Source of the DNA: Rubripirellula lacrimiformis
Lineage (GTDB): Bacteria > Planctomycetota > Planctomycetia > Pirellulales > Pirellulaceae
Direction of reading: 5' to 3'
NCBI RefSeq assembly: GCF_007741535.1
Contig: NZ_CP036525.1
Location: 6,696,001 to 6,760,000 of the forward strand
DNA: 64,000 bases
Each line of letters starts with the position of its first letter. The first letter of the stretch is position 1. Under the pieces are notes generated by a model. It had not been told where the DNA came from. It saw nothing but the letters and a program-made list of their open reading frames with translations, and searched no databases. Positions 9,006 to 17,673 of the stretch are shown piece after piece. A program made the position numbers and the translations under genes.

Positions 9006-10388
9006 CTAGACCGCGATCGCGGCGCCCCGATCGGAACGATTCAGTAACCGCCGATTCAACTGGCCGATCCCGATCCCAGCCAATGTGAAAAACACGACCG
9101 ATTCAGGCCGAATCGGCCCCATGAACGATACGCCCAACTGGGCCCAGCCCAGAAACCAGACGGCGACGACCGCCACGATCGCAAAGATGCGGCGCTGGAA
9201 CGTGGATCCGGATCGCAGCGGCAGCATCGCGAAAAACAGATGGCAAAGGGCGAATAGGAAAATCATCAGCCCGATCGCACCGGTCGACACCAAGATCTGC
9301 AACAACAAATTGTGCGCCGTGTAGTTGTGGGTTTGATGCCAAACGTACAGCGAACCGGTTTCGCTGGTCACAAAGTACCCGTGACCAACCAACATCGCTT
9401 TTTCGTATTCTTGCCAAATCGCGGTCCACAGTTCGGCGCGTCCCGACATCCCTCGGATCTGATCGCCCGACTGGCCCCGCGATACATATTGGGTTCCCAC
9501 ATCGGCGGTTGCTGAAATCAGTTTGAACCCTGGATCCATCGCCAACATCAACACCGCGATCATCGCTGCGGCCAATAGCGTCATCGCTCGACCACGATTG
9601 CTGCTGTACCAAAACAACACTGCACCGATGGTCACAATCGCCATACCGATCGCAGTCCGGCTGTTGGAAAGCAGCAACACGCTGCCATGCACTACGAGGC
9701 TTGGCAGGATCAACCGGGAAGCCCAGGGAATACGTCCGATCCGTTGGCACAAGACCGGCAGCAGCAACCCCAACGATGCGGTCGCACCGGCCGCCGTCGG
9801 GTGAATCAGACCATCGCCCCCGGTATGAATCCGACCGCGGTCCAAACCGGACACCTCGGGGCTGATCGCATAAGCGACCAACACCACAGCGTTGGAAATC
9901 AACAGCACCCAGTTCAGGTGTTTCAAAATCGAAAGCGCGCGTTTGTTGTCTGCCGAAACGATAGCGACCAAGGTGGCATAGAACAGCATCGCGACCAGAC
10001 TTCCCGATTGCGCAATCGTGACCGATCGAAGCGGCGACCAAATCACACTGACCAACGTCCAAACCAAAAAGGCGTAGAACGGCATCAACGGATCGATTGA
10101 CCGACGCAGGGCAGTCCAGGAACCGGCAGAGATGATCAGCCAAGCACCGCCAAAACAAGCCCAGGCCAGAATCAGCAGTTTTGCGCTGTCCAACGGTTCC
10201 CAGTGCGTCGCCTGAGACGTGGTCGGCATGGTGAATGCCATGGCCGCCAGCAGCCACATCGAAATCTTGATGAAGCCAAAGATTCGCCGCTGCAACGTCG
10301 GGTCATCGATCCCGTTGTCGACAATCAAAGCGGATCGCATGTGCGGTGGCGTCGCCGCGGCGTTGCCGGAAAACCAACGAGAGGACAT
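9006..10388 (-). CDS. O-antigen ligase/polymerase-like (Wzy/WaaL family) membrane protein
   Basis: A 460-residue polytopic protein with about ten to twelve hydrophobic segments. A large loop around residues 290-345 contains RGMSGRAELW and VGHGYFV, then HQTHNYTAHNLLLQILVSTG; this is the signature region of the O-antigen ligase (Wzy_C) family, in which an extracytoplasmic loop arginine and histidine contact the polyprenyl-linked glycan. It polymerises or ligates surface polysaccharide in the inner membrane. The gene begins 10 bp after the stop of the Wzz-like chain-length gene, so the two form a leftward operon for exopolysaccharide assembly. Which activity (polymerase or ligase) it has cannot be decided from sequence. 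Confidence 0.85.
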   Translation of the reverse strand: MSSRWFSGNAAATPPHMRSALIVDNGIDDPTLQRRIFGFIKISMWLLAAMAFTMPTTSQATHWEPLDSAKLLILAWACFGGAWLIISAGSWTALRRSIDPLMPFYAFLVWTLVSVIWSPLRSVTIAQSGSLVAMLFYATLVAIVSADNKRALSILKHLNWVLLISNAVVLVAYAISPEVSGLDRGRIHTGGDGLIHPTAAGATASLGLLLPVLCQRIGRIPWASRLILPSLVVHGSVLLLSNSRTAIGMAIVTIGAVLFWYSSNRGRAMTLLAAAMIAVLMLAMDPGFKLISATADVGTQYVSRGQSGDQIRGMSGRAELWTAIWQEYEKAMLVGHGYFVTSETGSLYVWHQTHNYTAHNLLLQILVSTGAIGLMIFLFALCHLFFAMLPLRSGSTFQRRIFAIVAVVAVWFLGWAQLGVSFMGPIRPESVVFFTLAGIGIGQLNRRLLNRSDRGAAIAV

Positions 10389-10398
10389 GAGTGGTCGC

Positions 10399-11997
10399 CT
10401 ACGAATCCGACGACGTCATCGACGCGACGGTCGCGATGTCATCGGGTTCATAATGCGGCGATACCGGGGCACCCACGTCAGGGCCGTCGCTGCGTTTTTC
10501 GAACTTCCAGTCTCGATGGGTCCGTCGTGCAGACCGGGTATCCCGATGACCAGAGGAACGCACCTCTGCCAGCACAGGCAGGCTAATCGCTGCGGCACAG
10601 GCTGCGAACAGTCCAGCAATCGCACACAATGCCTTGTTCGGCGTGACCGGTCGGTGTTCCAGCGAAGCCGGTTGGACCACATTGACGCTGGTCAGTTTCT
10701 GATCCGATAGGACTTCGTCCAACCGAGCCTGTTCTAGTTTCTCGGCATGTCGGAGATAGCGTTCTTCTAGAATCTGGACATCGTTGGACACCGCTAAAAT
10801 GGATTGTTCGTTGCGATTCAGTTCGATCGCTTCCTGCTGCAATGCGTCACGCTTTTGCTGCAGTGCTTTTTGTTTTTCCTGCAGACCACTCAGCGTCGCA
10901 ATGTCCAGCATCTTGTATTCCACCAATTGCTGATGCGCGGGGTTCACCGACCGCGTGACTTCTTTGCGTTCGCCGGTCAATTCAGCCACGATTTTGGCGG
11001 CGTCGGCCAACTGCCCTTCGATGGCAACCAACTTGGGATGCCCCGGTCGATATTTGCTTCGCAGATCCTTTTCCAAGACTTCCAATTCGAACAACTGTGT
11101 CCGCATCTGATCACGGCCCTCGTTGGCGATCCCGGTGACCTCTTCGGTGATCGTTTCGTCAAAGTTGCGAAGCAGATCGTCGTAGGAACCCAAGCGAGAC
11201 TTGGTCGATGCGATTTCACCCTCGGTATCAATCAGATTGTCGCGGACTTTGGAAAGTTGAGCCTCCAACAATTTCTGTTGCCCTTCGATCGTGACCAGGT
11301 TCGAATCGTTTTTCGCGTCCAACAATTCGACGCGAGCGAGATCCAACTGATCACGCAGCATTTCGCCCTGTTGTTCAAAGAAGGCATAGGTGCCGGCCGA
11401 GTGATTCACTTTGGCGTGGTGGGCGACATAGCTGTCGACCCATGCTGCGACGACCTGTTGTGCCACATCGGGCGAATCGGTTTCGTAGTGGACCGAAACC
11501 ACACTGGATTCAGTGGCCGAACCGATTTCGACACCACGTTGCAGTTTGGTCAACGCAGCCTCGCGTGCCGGCACAGGATCGATCGATGCAATGCGTCCGC
11601 GAATTTGTTCGGCAGAACCACGGACCCATTGGGGCATCCAGGACGGTGGTGCCGCGTCGACTTCATCGCCGCTTTCACCGCTTAGGACAGTGTCCACGCC
11701 GACTTTGTCGATCACATGTTCCAGGACCTCGCGACTATGCATCACGCCGATCGCCGACTGAATTTCGTTCGCTCGCGTGTGGTGCAAACTGATCGTTTCA
11801 CCAACGGCGCCGGCGGTAGGATCCAACGACACGCTTTCGCGCCCGATGCGTAGCATCAATTTGGATTCCGACCGGTAGGCTCGCGGAGCAAACAGAATCA
11901 CCAACACGGTCAGTCCCATGACCGATGCGAATGCAGCTAGCGACAGAAACCAGTGGCGTTTGATCGCATAGGTCCACTGATCAAGAGAATTTGGCAT
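10399..11997 (-). CDS. Wzz/GumC-type polysaccharide chain-length or export protein
   Basis: Read from ATG 11997 the protein has 532 residues; the frame stays open to an ATG at 12060. Layout is that of polysaccharide co-polymerases: N-terminal Wzz domain with transmembrane segment (WFLSLAAFASVMGLTVLVIL) followed by APRAYRSESKLMLR, a long coiled-coil periplasmic region (about residues 180-400, rich in Glu, Leu, Gln) and a second transmembrane segment after VVQPASLEHRPVTPNKAL, the usual proline-rich motif. No C-terminal tyrosine kinase domain follows, only a short charged tail. It would set chain length or support export of the polysaccharide made with the adjacent Wzy-like protein. Confidence 0.88.
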   Translation of the reverse strand: MPNSLDQWTYAIKRHWFLSLAAFASVMGLTVLVILFAPRAYRSESKLMLRIGRESVSLDPTAGAVGETISLHHTRANEIQSAIGVMHSREVLEHVIDKVGVDTVLSGESGDEVDAAPPSWMPQWVRGSAEQIRGRIASIDPVPAREAALTKLQRGVEIGSATESSVVSVHYETDSPDVAQQVVAAWVDSYVAHHAKVNHSAGTYAFFEQQGEMLRDQLDLARVELLDAKNDSNLVTIEGQQKLLEAQLSKVRDNLIDTEGEIASTKSRLGSYDDLLRNFDETITEEVTGIANEGRDQMRTQLFELEVLEKDLRSKYRPGHPKLVAIEGQLADAAKIVAELTGERKEVTRSVNPAHQQLVEYKMLDIATLSGLQEKQKALQQKRDALQQEAIELNRNEQSILAVSNDVQILEERYLRHAEKLEQARLDEVLSDQKLTSVNVVQPASLEHRPVTPNKALCAIAGLFAACAAAISLPVLAEVRSSGHRDTRSARRTHRDWKFEKRSDGPDVGAPVSPHYEPDDIATVASMTSSDS

Positions 11998-12060
11998 CGA
12001 GGCAACTGGCTTATGGGGGGAAATCGTTGTGCCGACCGAATTTCGGTGGCGCCAATGCAT

Positions 12061-12374
12061 CCCACTTTAACAAGCCTCCCAATAGATAAAACCTTTCAAT
12101 TCGTCATTCTCCGCCGCGGAATCGTGACGGGCCACCCTTTCAACCCCCAAAATCGCTACCACCCGGATGATCGGAATGGGCTTCGTCCGGGCACCGGCGG
12201 CCCTACAAAACCCGCCATCCAGCGGTGCCAAAACCGGCAAGACGACGAATTTTCCGCCCCTGGCGTGACGAGCCATACCGGTTCAGTAGATGATGGTGGA
12301 CAGTGCCTGGTCGGAGACTTATTTTCTGCTCAGTCATAAATCGTCGTTCCCGTTGATTGAGGTGTCGAAAAGCT
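12061..12374. other. Divergent intergenic region, exopolysaccharide genes versus kinase/NtrC pair
   Basis: About 310 bases between the leftward Wzz-like gene and the rightward kinase gene. I looked for a -24/-12 promoter on both strands, as might be expected if the NtrC-type regulator controls the polysaccharide genes, and saw none that I would defend. No gene is supported here. Confidence 0.4.
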
Positions 12375-13802
12375 GTGCCGGCTTGGTTCCAATCCCTCCG
12401 ATTCCGATTGCTGTTGCCAATCGTCGTGGTCTCGCTGATTGCGTCCATCGCCGTGGCTGCCGCCTCGTACGCATTGGGGGATCGCTGGACCGCGGACCAA
12501 TTGGATTCGCGTTACGAAGCGATCGAAGCCACGTTGTCCGAAGGCAGCTTCCCGGTGAATCGGCAAATCCTGCGTTCACTGGCTCAACTGACCGATACCG
12601 ACTTGATCGCCGCGCGCAACGACGGCCAGGTGGTCCAGTCATCGCTGGATGATTCGGCATCGCTGAGTGCCAGCCATCTGGCCGACATCATGGACCAGGG
12701 ACCTCAACCACCCACCCGGCGAGTGATCACGATCGGCGACCATCGATTTCGATACGGATGGTTCCGGCGAAAATCCAACGTCAGCCGTTACGGCGATGAT
12801 GGCCCCGTGGTGGTCGTGCTGTTTAACGACGAAAAAGTTCGCTCGGCTAGCCTGCGTGCCGCTGGACTTCCCTTGGCGACCGGGCTGTCGACGGTCGTCC
12901 TATTGGGGTCGATCATGCTAGGACTGACCGGTCGGTTGGTGCGACGACTTTCGATGTTACGCCGACAGGTGGACCGCGTCGCCGAAGGGCACTTTGACGC
13001 CAAAGTCCCGTTGGGCGAACAGGACGAAATTGCGATGCTGGGGATCGCGGTTTCGCGAATGGCCCATCAGTTGTCACAGATGTGGCAATCCATCCATCGA
13101 CAACAGGGACAAAAACTGCTGCACCAAGTCGCCGGAGGATTGGCCCACCAACTGCGCAACAGTTTGACGGGAGCGACGATGGCCATACAAATCCACCAAC
13201 GCGAATGCCCGGCTGCTAAAAACGCAGCGCCCGACGAAAGTTTGAACGTGGCGTTGAATCAGTTGGCCCAGACCGAAGCTCACGTGCGACGACTGTTGCA
13301 AGTCGCCTCCGGAAAACAAGAAGCCGACCAACGGCAAAGCGTCGCAGACTGCTTGGACGATATCCGTCCCACGTTGGACGCCACGGCTAGCCACTGGCGA
13401 AAAAAACTAGACTGGCAAATCACCGGTGATGTTGCCGGGTCTTGGGTGGCGGACGGACCATCCCTAGCATCCGCGATCGCCAACCTAGTACTCAACGCCA
13501 TCGAAGCCGCCGAGTCGGTCCAGGTTCGTGTGACCTGCGGGGACACCATCCAAGTGGATGTGATCGACGACGGACCGGGGCCAACCCCACAGGTCGCCGA
13601 CAACGTATTCGAACCTTTCGTGACATCCAAACCAGAAGGCTTGGGACTCGGTCTGCCACTGGTCGCCCGGTCCGCTCGTCGATTGGGCGGCAGCGTAGAA
13701 TGGACGCGAGAAAACGATCGCACTCGATTCACCCTGGTCGCCGAGATAACACCCCCATCCGAATCTGCCCCGCCCTCTTCTAGCTCGACCCCATCGCCGT
13801 GA
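12375..13802 (+). CDS. Membrane sensor histidine kinase of an NtrC-type two-component pair
   Basis: A 475-residue protein if started at GTG 12375; TTG 12357 is an alternative, and GAGGTG at 12359-12364 favours the GTG. Two transmembrane segments (about residues 8-32 and 163-183) flank a periplasmic sensor region. A HAMP linker follows (LRRQVDRVAEGHFDAKVPL). The H-box is GGLAHQLRNSLTGA, with the phospho-accepting histidine, and the ATP-binding region shows NLVLNAIEAAE, DDGPGP and GLGLGLPLVARSARRLGG. The family resembles NtrB-like kinases that pair with sigma-54 activators. Its TGA overlaps the GTG start of the next gene by 4 bp, so translation is coupled. Confidence 0.9.
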   Translation: MPAWFQSLRFRLLLPIVVVSLIASIAVAAASYALGDRWTADQLDSRYEAIEATLSEGSFPVNRQILRSLAQLTDTDLIAARNDGQVVQSSLDDSASLSASHLADIMDQGPQPPTRRVITIGDHRFRYGWFRRKSNVSRYGDDGPVVVVLFNDEKVRSASLRAAGLPLATGLSTVVLLGSIMLGLTGRLVRRLSMLRRQVDRVAEGHFDAKVPLGEQDEIAMLGIAVSRMAHQLSQMWQSIHRQQGQKLLHQVAGGLAHQLRNSLTGATMAIQIHQRECPAAKNAAPDESLNVALNQLAQTEAHVRRLLQVASGKQEADQRQSVADCLDDIRPTLDATASHWRKKLDWQITGDVAGSWVADGPSLASAIANLVLNAIEAAESVQVRVTCGDTIQVDVIDDGPGPTPQVADNVFEPFVTSKPEGLGLGLPLVARSARRLGGSVEWTRENDRTRFTLVAEITPPSESAPPSSSSTPSP

Positions 13803-15403
13803 ATTCCAAACGTGATTCTGCCGTACCCGTGATTCTGGTCGTTGATGATGAACCATCGATTTGCTGGGGACTGGAAAAACTGCTGACCGGATCGGCAATG
13901 CCGACGAAGACCAAGTTTGATGTGGTTACAGCATCGTCGGCCGAAGAAGGTTTGGCCAAGGCGGCCGAGCGGAACGTGGCATTGGTCGTATTGGACGTTC
14001 GTTTGCCGGGCGAAGATGGAATTTCGGCGCTGCCGAAGTTTCGCGCCGCGACCGATGATGCCCCAATCATCGTGATGACCGCATTCGGTGATCTGCAAAC
14101 AGCGGTGTCCGCGATCCAGGGCGGTGCGACGGACTATCTGACCAAACCGTTCTCGCTGGACGCCGCACTGGTAGCCTGCAAACAAGCACTGCGTCGACAC
14201 TTTCGTGACGATGCCGATGATTCGTCCACGTCGGACGATGCCAGCGGTACAGAGTCGCAGGTGTCGGCGGAAGATGACCAAGCACTGCAAACCGCCGCCG
14301 CGATGCTGGTCGGCCGATCACCGGCGATGCAGCAGGTTTTTCGGCAAATCGCGTTGGTAGCCGACAGCGATCTTTCGGTGCTGATCACCGGCGAAACCGG
14401 CACAGGAAAGGAACTGGTGGCCGCCGCCATCCATCGCCACAGCCGACGTTGCGATCGCCCCTACCTAGCGGTGGCGCCCGCAACGTTCAGCGAAACCGTC
14501 GTGGAAAGCGAACTGTTCGGGCACGTCAAAGGGGCCTTCACCGGTGCCAATGAAGACCGCAAAGGATTGTTCGAATTGGCCGATGGTGGCACCGTGCTAT
14601 TGGACGAAATCGGCGACCTGAATCGATCCACCCAAGTCAAACTGCTGCGAGTGATCGAACAGGGGGAATTCACGGCAGTGGGCGATGTCCGACCTCGCCG
14701 CTGCGATGTCCGGATCATCGCAGCAACCAACCGTGACCTGCAGACGGCGATCGACGATGGATCGTTTCGCGAAGATTTGATGTATCGGTTGGCTGCGGTT
14801 TCCATTCGCCTGCCCCCGCTGCGACAACGTCACGGCGACCTGCCACTGCTATGCGAATACTTCCTTCGGCGACTGGGGTATCCGGATGCCGGCAAAGCGA
14901 TCGATGCAGGCCTGCAACGTCAACTCGAGCTCCGCCCCTGGGATGGCAACGTACGCGAACTTCGCAATGCGGTCGAACATGCTTCGGTGATCGCCCGCGG
15001 ACGACCGTTGACGTTGGACGATTTTCCTCCGCCGCAAACAGCGCGAAACGCACCCTGGGCAGTGCAATCCGATCCCTATGGATCCGGCGGCCCGGGCTAT
15101 GACGTAGCCGATGGGACGCATGAATCTTCTCCACTGGATTCGCCACTAGCGCAAGCGGCCGAAACCTGGACTCGCCAACAACTGGACAGTTCCGGACAGG
15201 ACAACATCGACGATCTACACGAACGACTGTTGGCTGCCACCGAACCGGCCGTCCTGAAGGTCGTGCTAGAACACACCGACGGGAATCGTGCTGCGGCCGC
15301 CAAGATTCTGGGAATCCATCGCGGCACACTGCGGGATCGGATCAAACGCTATGGCGAAGACACCGCCGATGACGATGGGAACGAACCAGGTCGACAGGAA
15401 TGA
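13799..15403 (+). CDS. NtrC-family response regulator
   Basis: A 534-residue three-domain regulator. The N-terminal receiver (residues about 8-125) has VDDEPS, the phospho-acceptor in LVVLDVRLPGEDG, MTAFG and TKPF. A linker rich in Asp and Ser precedes the AAA+ domain (about 165-400) with GETGTGKE, GAFTGA, GGTVLLDEIGD and FREDLMYRLAAVSIRLPPLR. The C-terminus is a Fis-type helix-turn-helix (NRAAAAKILGIHRGTLRDRI). It starts with GTG inside the end of the kinase gene (GTGA overlap), a textbook cognate pair. It activates sigma-54 promoters; the divergent polysaccharide genes are plausible targets but no promoter was identified. Confidence 0.95.
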   Translation: MNSKRDSAVPVILVVDDEPSICWGLEKLLTGSAMPTKTKFDVVTASSAEEGLAKAAERNVALVVLDVRLPGEDGISALPKFRAATDDAPIIVMTAFGDLQTAVSAIQGGATDYLTKPFSLDAALVACKQALRRHFRDDADDSSTSDDASGTESQVSAEDDQALQTAAAMLVGRSPAMQQVFRQIALVADSDLSVLITGETGTGKELVAAAIHRHSRRCDRPYLAVAPATFSETVVESELFGHVKGAFTGANEDRKGLFELADGGTVLLDEIGDLNRSTQVKLLRVIEQGEFTAVGDVRPRRCDVRIIAATNRDLQTAIDDGSFREDLMYRLAAVSIRLPPLRQRHGDLPLLCEYFLRRLGYPDAGKAIDAGLQRQLELRPWDGNVRELRNAVEHASVIARGRPLTLDDFPPPQTARNAPWAVQSDPYGSGGPGYDVADGTHESSPLDSPLAQAAETWTRQQLDSSGQDNIDDLHERLLAATEPAVLKVVLEHTDGNRAAAAKILGIHRGTLRDRIKRYGEDTADDDGNEPGRQE

Positions 15404-15422
15404 TGGGGGATCGACCGATTAG

Positions 15423-15516
15423 CCGTTTAGCATTTCGTAGCGGAAGTCGTCAAGACTTTCGGCGTCCCCACCTGCTAGGCCGAAAGTCTTGACGACTTCC
15501 GCTACGAAAAACGGCC
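15423..15516. repeat. REP-doublet (REPIN-like) palindrome, copy A
   Basis: Two perfect 31-bp inverted arms at 15433-15463 and 15479-15509 with a 15-base spacer; short outer CCGTTT/AACGG arms extend the stem with a bulge. Each arm is GTAG plus a 21-nt imperfect palindrome (CGGAAGTC, loop GTCAA, GACTTTCG), the composition described for bacterial REP sequences mobilised by RAYT (TnpA-REP) proteins. It sits between the convergent NtrC-type gene and a secreted-protein gene, so it could also act as a bidirectional transcript end. Confidence 0.8.
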
Positions 15517-15548
15517 CCAAGCGGCGAACATGAAAATTTGCTACTGGG

Positions 15549-16502
15549 TTACAGCGAAGTGGTGGGGCGTGGCAGCGGCACTTCTTCGATCCCTGCTTCC
15601 TCGGTTTGGGTGTCTGCTTCATCCGTCGCCGCTTCAACAGCCACCGGTTCAACGGGCGGTGCGACCGCTGGATCGTCGGTCATCACCGCACTTTCGACCC
15701 ATTGGCGAAGCAATGAATGGGTCTGGCGGAATCCGTCAGTCAACCACATCCCCGAAAGCTGGGCGTTGCCCGAGAGGCCTTCGTAGTTCATCAACAGCTT
15801 TTCCAGGTCTTGCGGATTTCCATCACGATCGATCGTTTCGATGATCACGTCGGGACCGAGAAAGTTCATCCAAATGTCGGCGTCGTCACTGCGCCGTGAA
15901 ATCGCCAGAGACAACCGCTCGGCCGCCGACCGCAGCTGACGTGTCAAAACAGCTGGATCCATCGGCAAGTTTTCGTACTCCGGTACCGCTTGCCGTGCGC
16001 TCCAATAGTCTCGCGCGTCCGTCGCTGTTCCACCGTAGACCGGATCCGCCCCCACCCCGCGGTTTGCGTAGACACCGGGATCGCCATCGATGGGATCCGC
16101 ATACGGTTCGACGTAAACGTAATCGGGCGCCGCCAGCACCGGACGACCGTAAATCGGCACCGGATAGAACGGGTCACCATAGACGGGTACCGGCACAGGA
16201 ATGGGAACCGGGATCACCGCGGCAGGCCCGTAGACGTAGGGCGATGGACCGTAATATCCGCGATCTGCGTATCGATAGTTCCGCTGGATTCCGCGAGCCC
16301 CGACGGCGTAGGCTCGTGTGTCCACAGCGGTGAAGGGTGCGCGCACGCGAGTCCCGCCTCCAAAGGGCAACACATCAACGGCTACAAACGGCGCCCGAAT
16401 GTTCACACCGCCCCAAGGGCCGATGCGAATTTGTGCTTCGGCCTGGCCCACGAATCCCAGCGCACCGGCCAATGCCGTTGCGGCCAGAAATAATCGATTC
16501 AT
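15549..16502 (-). CDS. Secreted protein rich in Tyr/Pro/Val, unknown function
   Basis: From ATG 16502 the protein has 317 residues and opens with a clean signal peptide (MNRLFLAATALAGALGFVG, cleavage after QAEA). The next 150 residues are low in complexity: two related segments containing RAPF.AVD, then tyrosine- and glycine-rich sequence and a Pro-Val run (VIPVPIPVPVPVYGDP). The C-terminal part (about residues 170-270) looks globular and helical, with AERLSLAISRRSDDADIWM. An acidic tail closes the protein. I do not recognise the family; similar Y/P-rich exported proteins are common in Pirellulaceae. The gene is bracketed by two REP doublets. Confidence 0.75.
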   Translation of the reverse strand: MNRLFLAATALAGALGFVGQAEAQIRIGPWGGVNIRAPFVAVDVLPFGGGTRVRAPFTAVDTRAYAVGARGIQRNYRYADRGYYGPSPYVYGPAAVIPVPIPVPVPVYGDPFYPVPIYGRPVLAAPDYVYVEPYADPIDGDPGVYANRGVGADPVYGGTATDARDYWSARQAVPEYENLPMDPAVLTRQLRSAAERLSLAISRRSDDADIWMNFLGPDVIIETIDRDGNPQDLEKLLMNYEGLSGNAQLSGMWLTDGFRQTHSLLRQWVESAVMTDDPAVAPPVEPVAVEAATDEADTQTEEAGIEEVPLPRPTTSL

Positions 16503-16706
16503 CTTTTTGCTCGCGAAAATGAAGGAACGTCGCCCAACGCATCGTCCATTGTAACTGCGAGTCTCTCCCAATCACCAAAATCGTCTTGCCGGCGGCCGAT
16601 TCCCGCGGAATGCCAATCTGGCCCGACAACCTGTCCCAGAATGGGGGGACGGATCCCCAGCAGCCTAGTATCCCATGTCAGCTGGACGCTGGGGGGCAAA
16701 AACATC

Positions 16707-16772
16707 GTAGCGGAAGTCGTCAAGACTTTCGTAAATCATGGCGAGGTCGAAACTCTTGACGAGTTCCGCTAC
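16707..16772. repeat. REP-doublet (REPIN-like) palindrome, copy B
   Basis: Arms 16707-16731 and 16748-16772 repeat the GTAG plus 21-nt unit of copy A in inverted orientation, with a 16-base spacer. The left arm is identical to copy A. The right arm differs at two positions that restore pairing inside its own mini-hairpin (AACTC/GAGTT instead of AAGTC/GACTT). Located downstream of apt and upstream of the start of the secreted-protein gene. Confidence 0.8.
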
Positions 16773-16788
16773 CTGAAAACCAAGGTGC

Positions 16789-16824
16789 AGCGATGTACTA
16801 GGCAGCGATGTACTCGCCAGCGAT
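16789..16824. repeat. 15-bp tandem repeat, 2.4 copies
   Basis: Units AGCGATGTACTAGGC (16789-16803), AGCGATGTACTCGCC (16804-16818) and a partial AGCGAT follow. It lies between REP doublet B and the 3' end of apt, outside coding sequence. Confidence 0.6.
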
Positions 16825-16838
16825 TCGGACCGAGTCGC

Positions 16839-17399
16839 TTAGCTGCGGCCGGACGGGCTGAGTTCGTTTTCGAGGTCGTCCTGGTCATAGGTCAAAACCG
16901 AATGACACTTGTACGGATTCAACCGGTCCTCGCCACCGAGTTGGGCAAGATGGATCAAGAACGAACAACCCACGATTTCGGCATCGCATCTTTCCAGCAG
17001 CCGACAACAGGCTTCCATCGTGCCGCCGGTGGCCAACAGATCGTCGATCAACAACACCCGCTGGCCTGGCTTGACCCCATCGACGTGGATCTGCAGTTCG
17101 TCGGTCCCGTATTCCAATTCGTAGGCAAAGGAATGCAGGTCGAAGGGCAGTTTGCCAGGTTTGCGAATCGGAACAAACCCGGCGCCCAACTGGATCGCCA
17201 ATGGCGCTGCGAAAATAAACCCGCGTGCTTCGGCAGCCGCCACGATGTCGATCTTTTCGCCCACGTACGGTTCCGCCATCGCCTTGGCGGCGGCGGCCAG
17301 CGCTTCGGGGTCCGCCAACATGGGCGTGATGTCACGAAACAAAATTCCGGGCTTGGGATAGTCAGGGATTTCGCGAATGAATTTGGAGAGATCAACCAT
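16839..17399 (-). CDS. apt: Adenine phosphoribosyltransferase
   Basis: Converts adenine and PRPP to AMP and pyrophosphate in cytoplasmic purine salvage. From ATG 17399 the 186-residue product shows the conserved N-terminal FIREIPDYPKPGILFRDITP, AEARGFIFAAPLA, RKPGKLP and the PRPP-binding loop VLLIDDLLATGGT near residue 120. The frame is open for another 25 codons upstream (to 17474), but alignment to the usual family N-terminus favours 17399. It is divergent from xseA. The C-terminal part is slightly longer than the common 170-180 residue enzymes, but no extra domain is seen. Confidence 0.95.
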   Translation of the reverse strand: MVDLSKFIREIPDYPKPGILFRDITPMLADPEALAAAAKAMAEPYVGEKIDIVAAAEARGFIFAAPLAIQLGAGFVPIRKPGKLPFDLHSFAYELEYGTDELQIHVDGVKPGQRVLLIDDLLATGGTMEACCRLLERCDAEIVGCSFLIHLAQLGGEDRLNPYKCHSVLTYDQDDLENELSPSGRS

Positions 17400-17673
17400 A
17401 TCGAATTTGTCGCTTACAAAGTGGTCAGAAAAAGCACAGCGGGCCGAGCCCGATTTTAGCCTACCGCAGACCACCCGAAGGCGGAATGCCGAGACCGTCC
17501 CCGCAATTGCATCCGCACACTCGATCGGCCGACCATGGCCGGGGCGGCACGCCTGAATCGGCGGGGCTTCGAATCAGCCGCCTTCGCCCCCCATCCCCGT
17601 ACCGCTAGGATTGCACCGCGAAGCCACCATGCCCGCCGCGTTTCGTCGCTACCCGTTTGAAGGATTCCCACCG

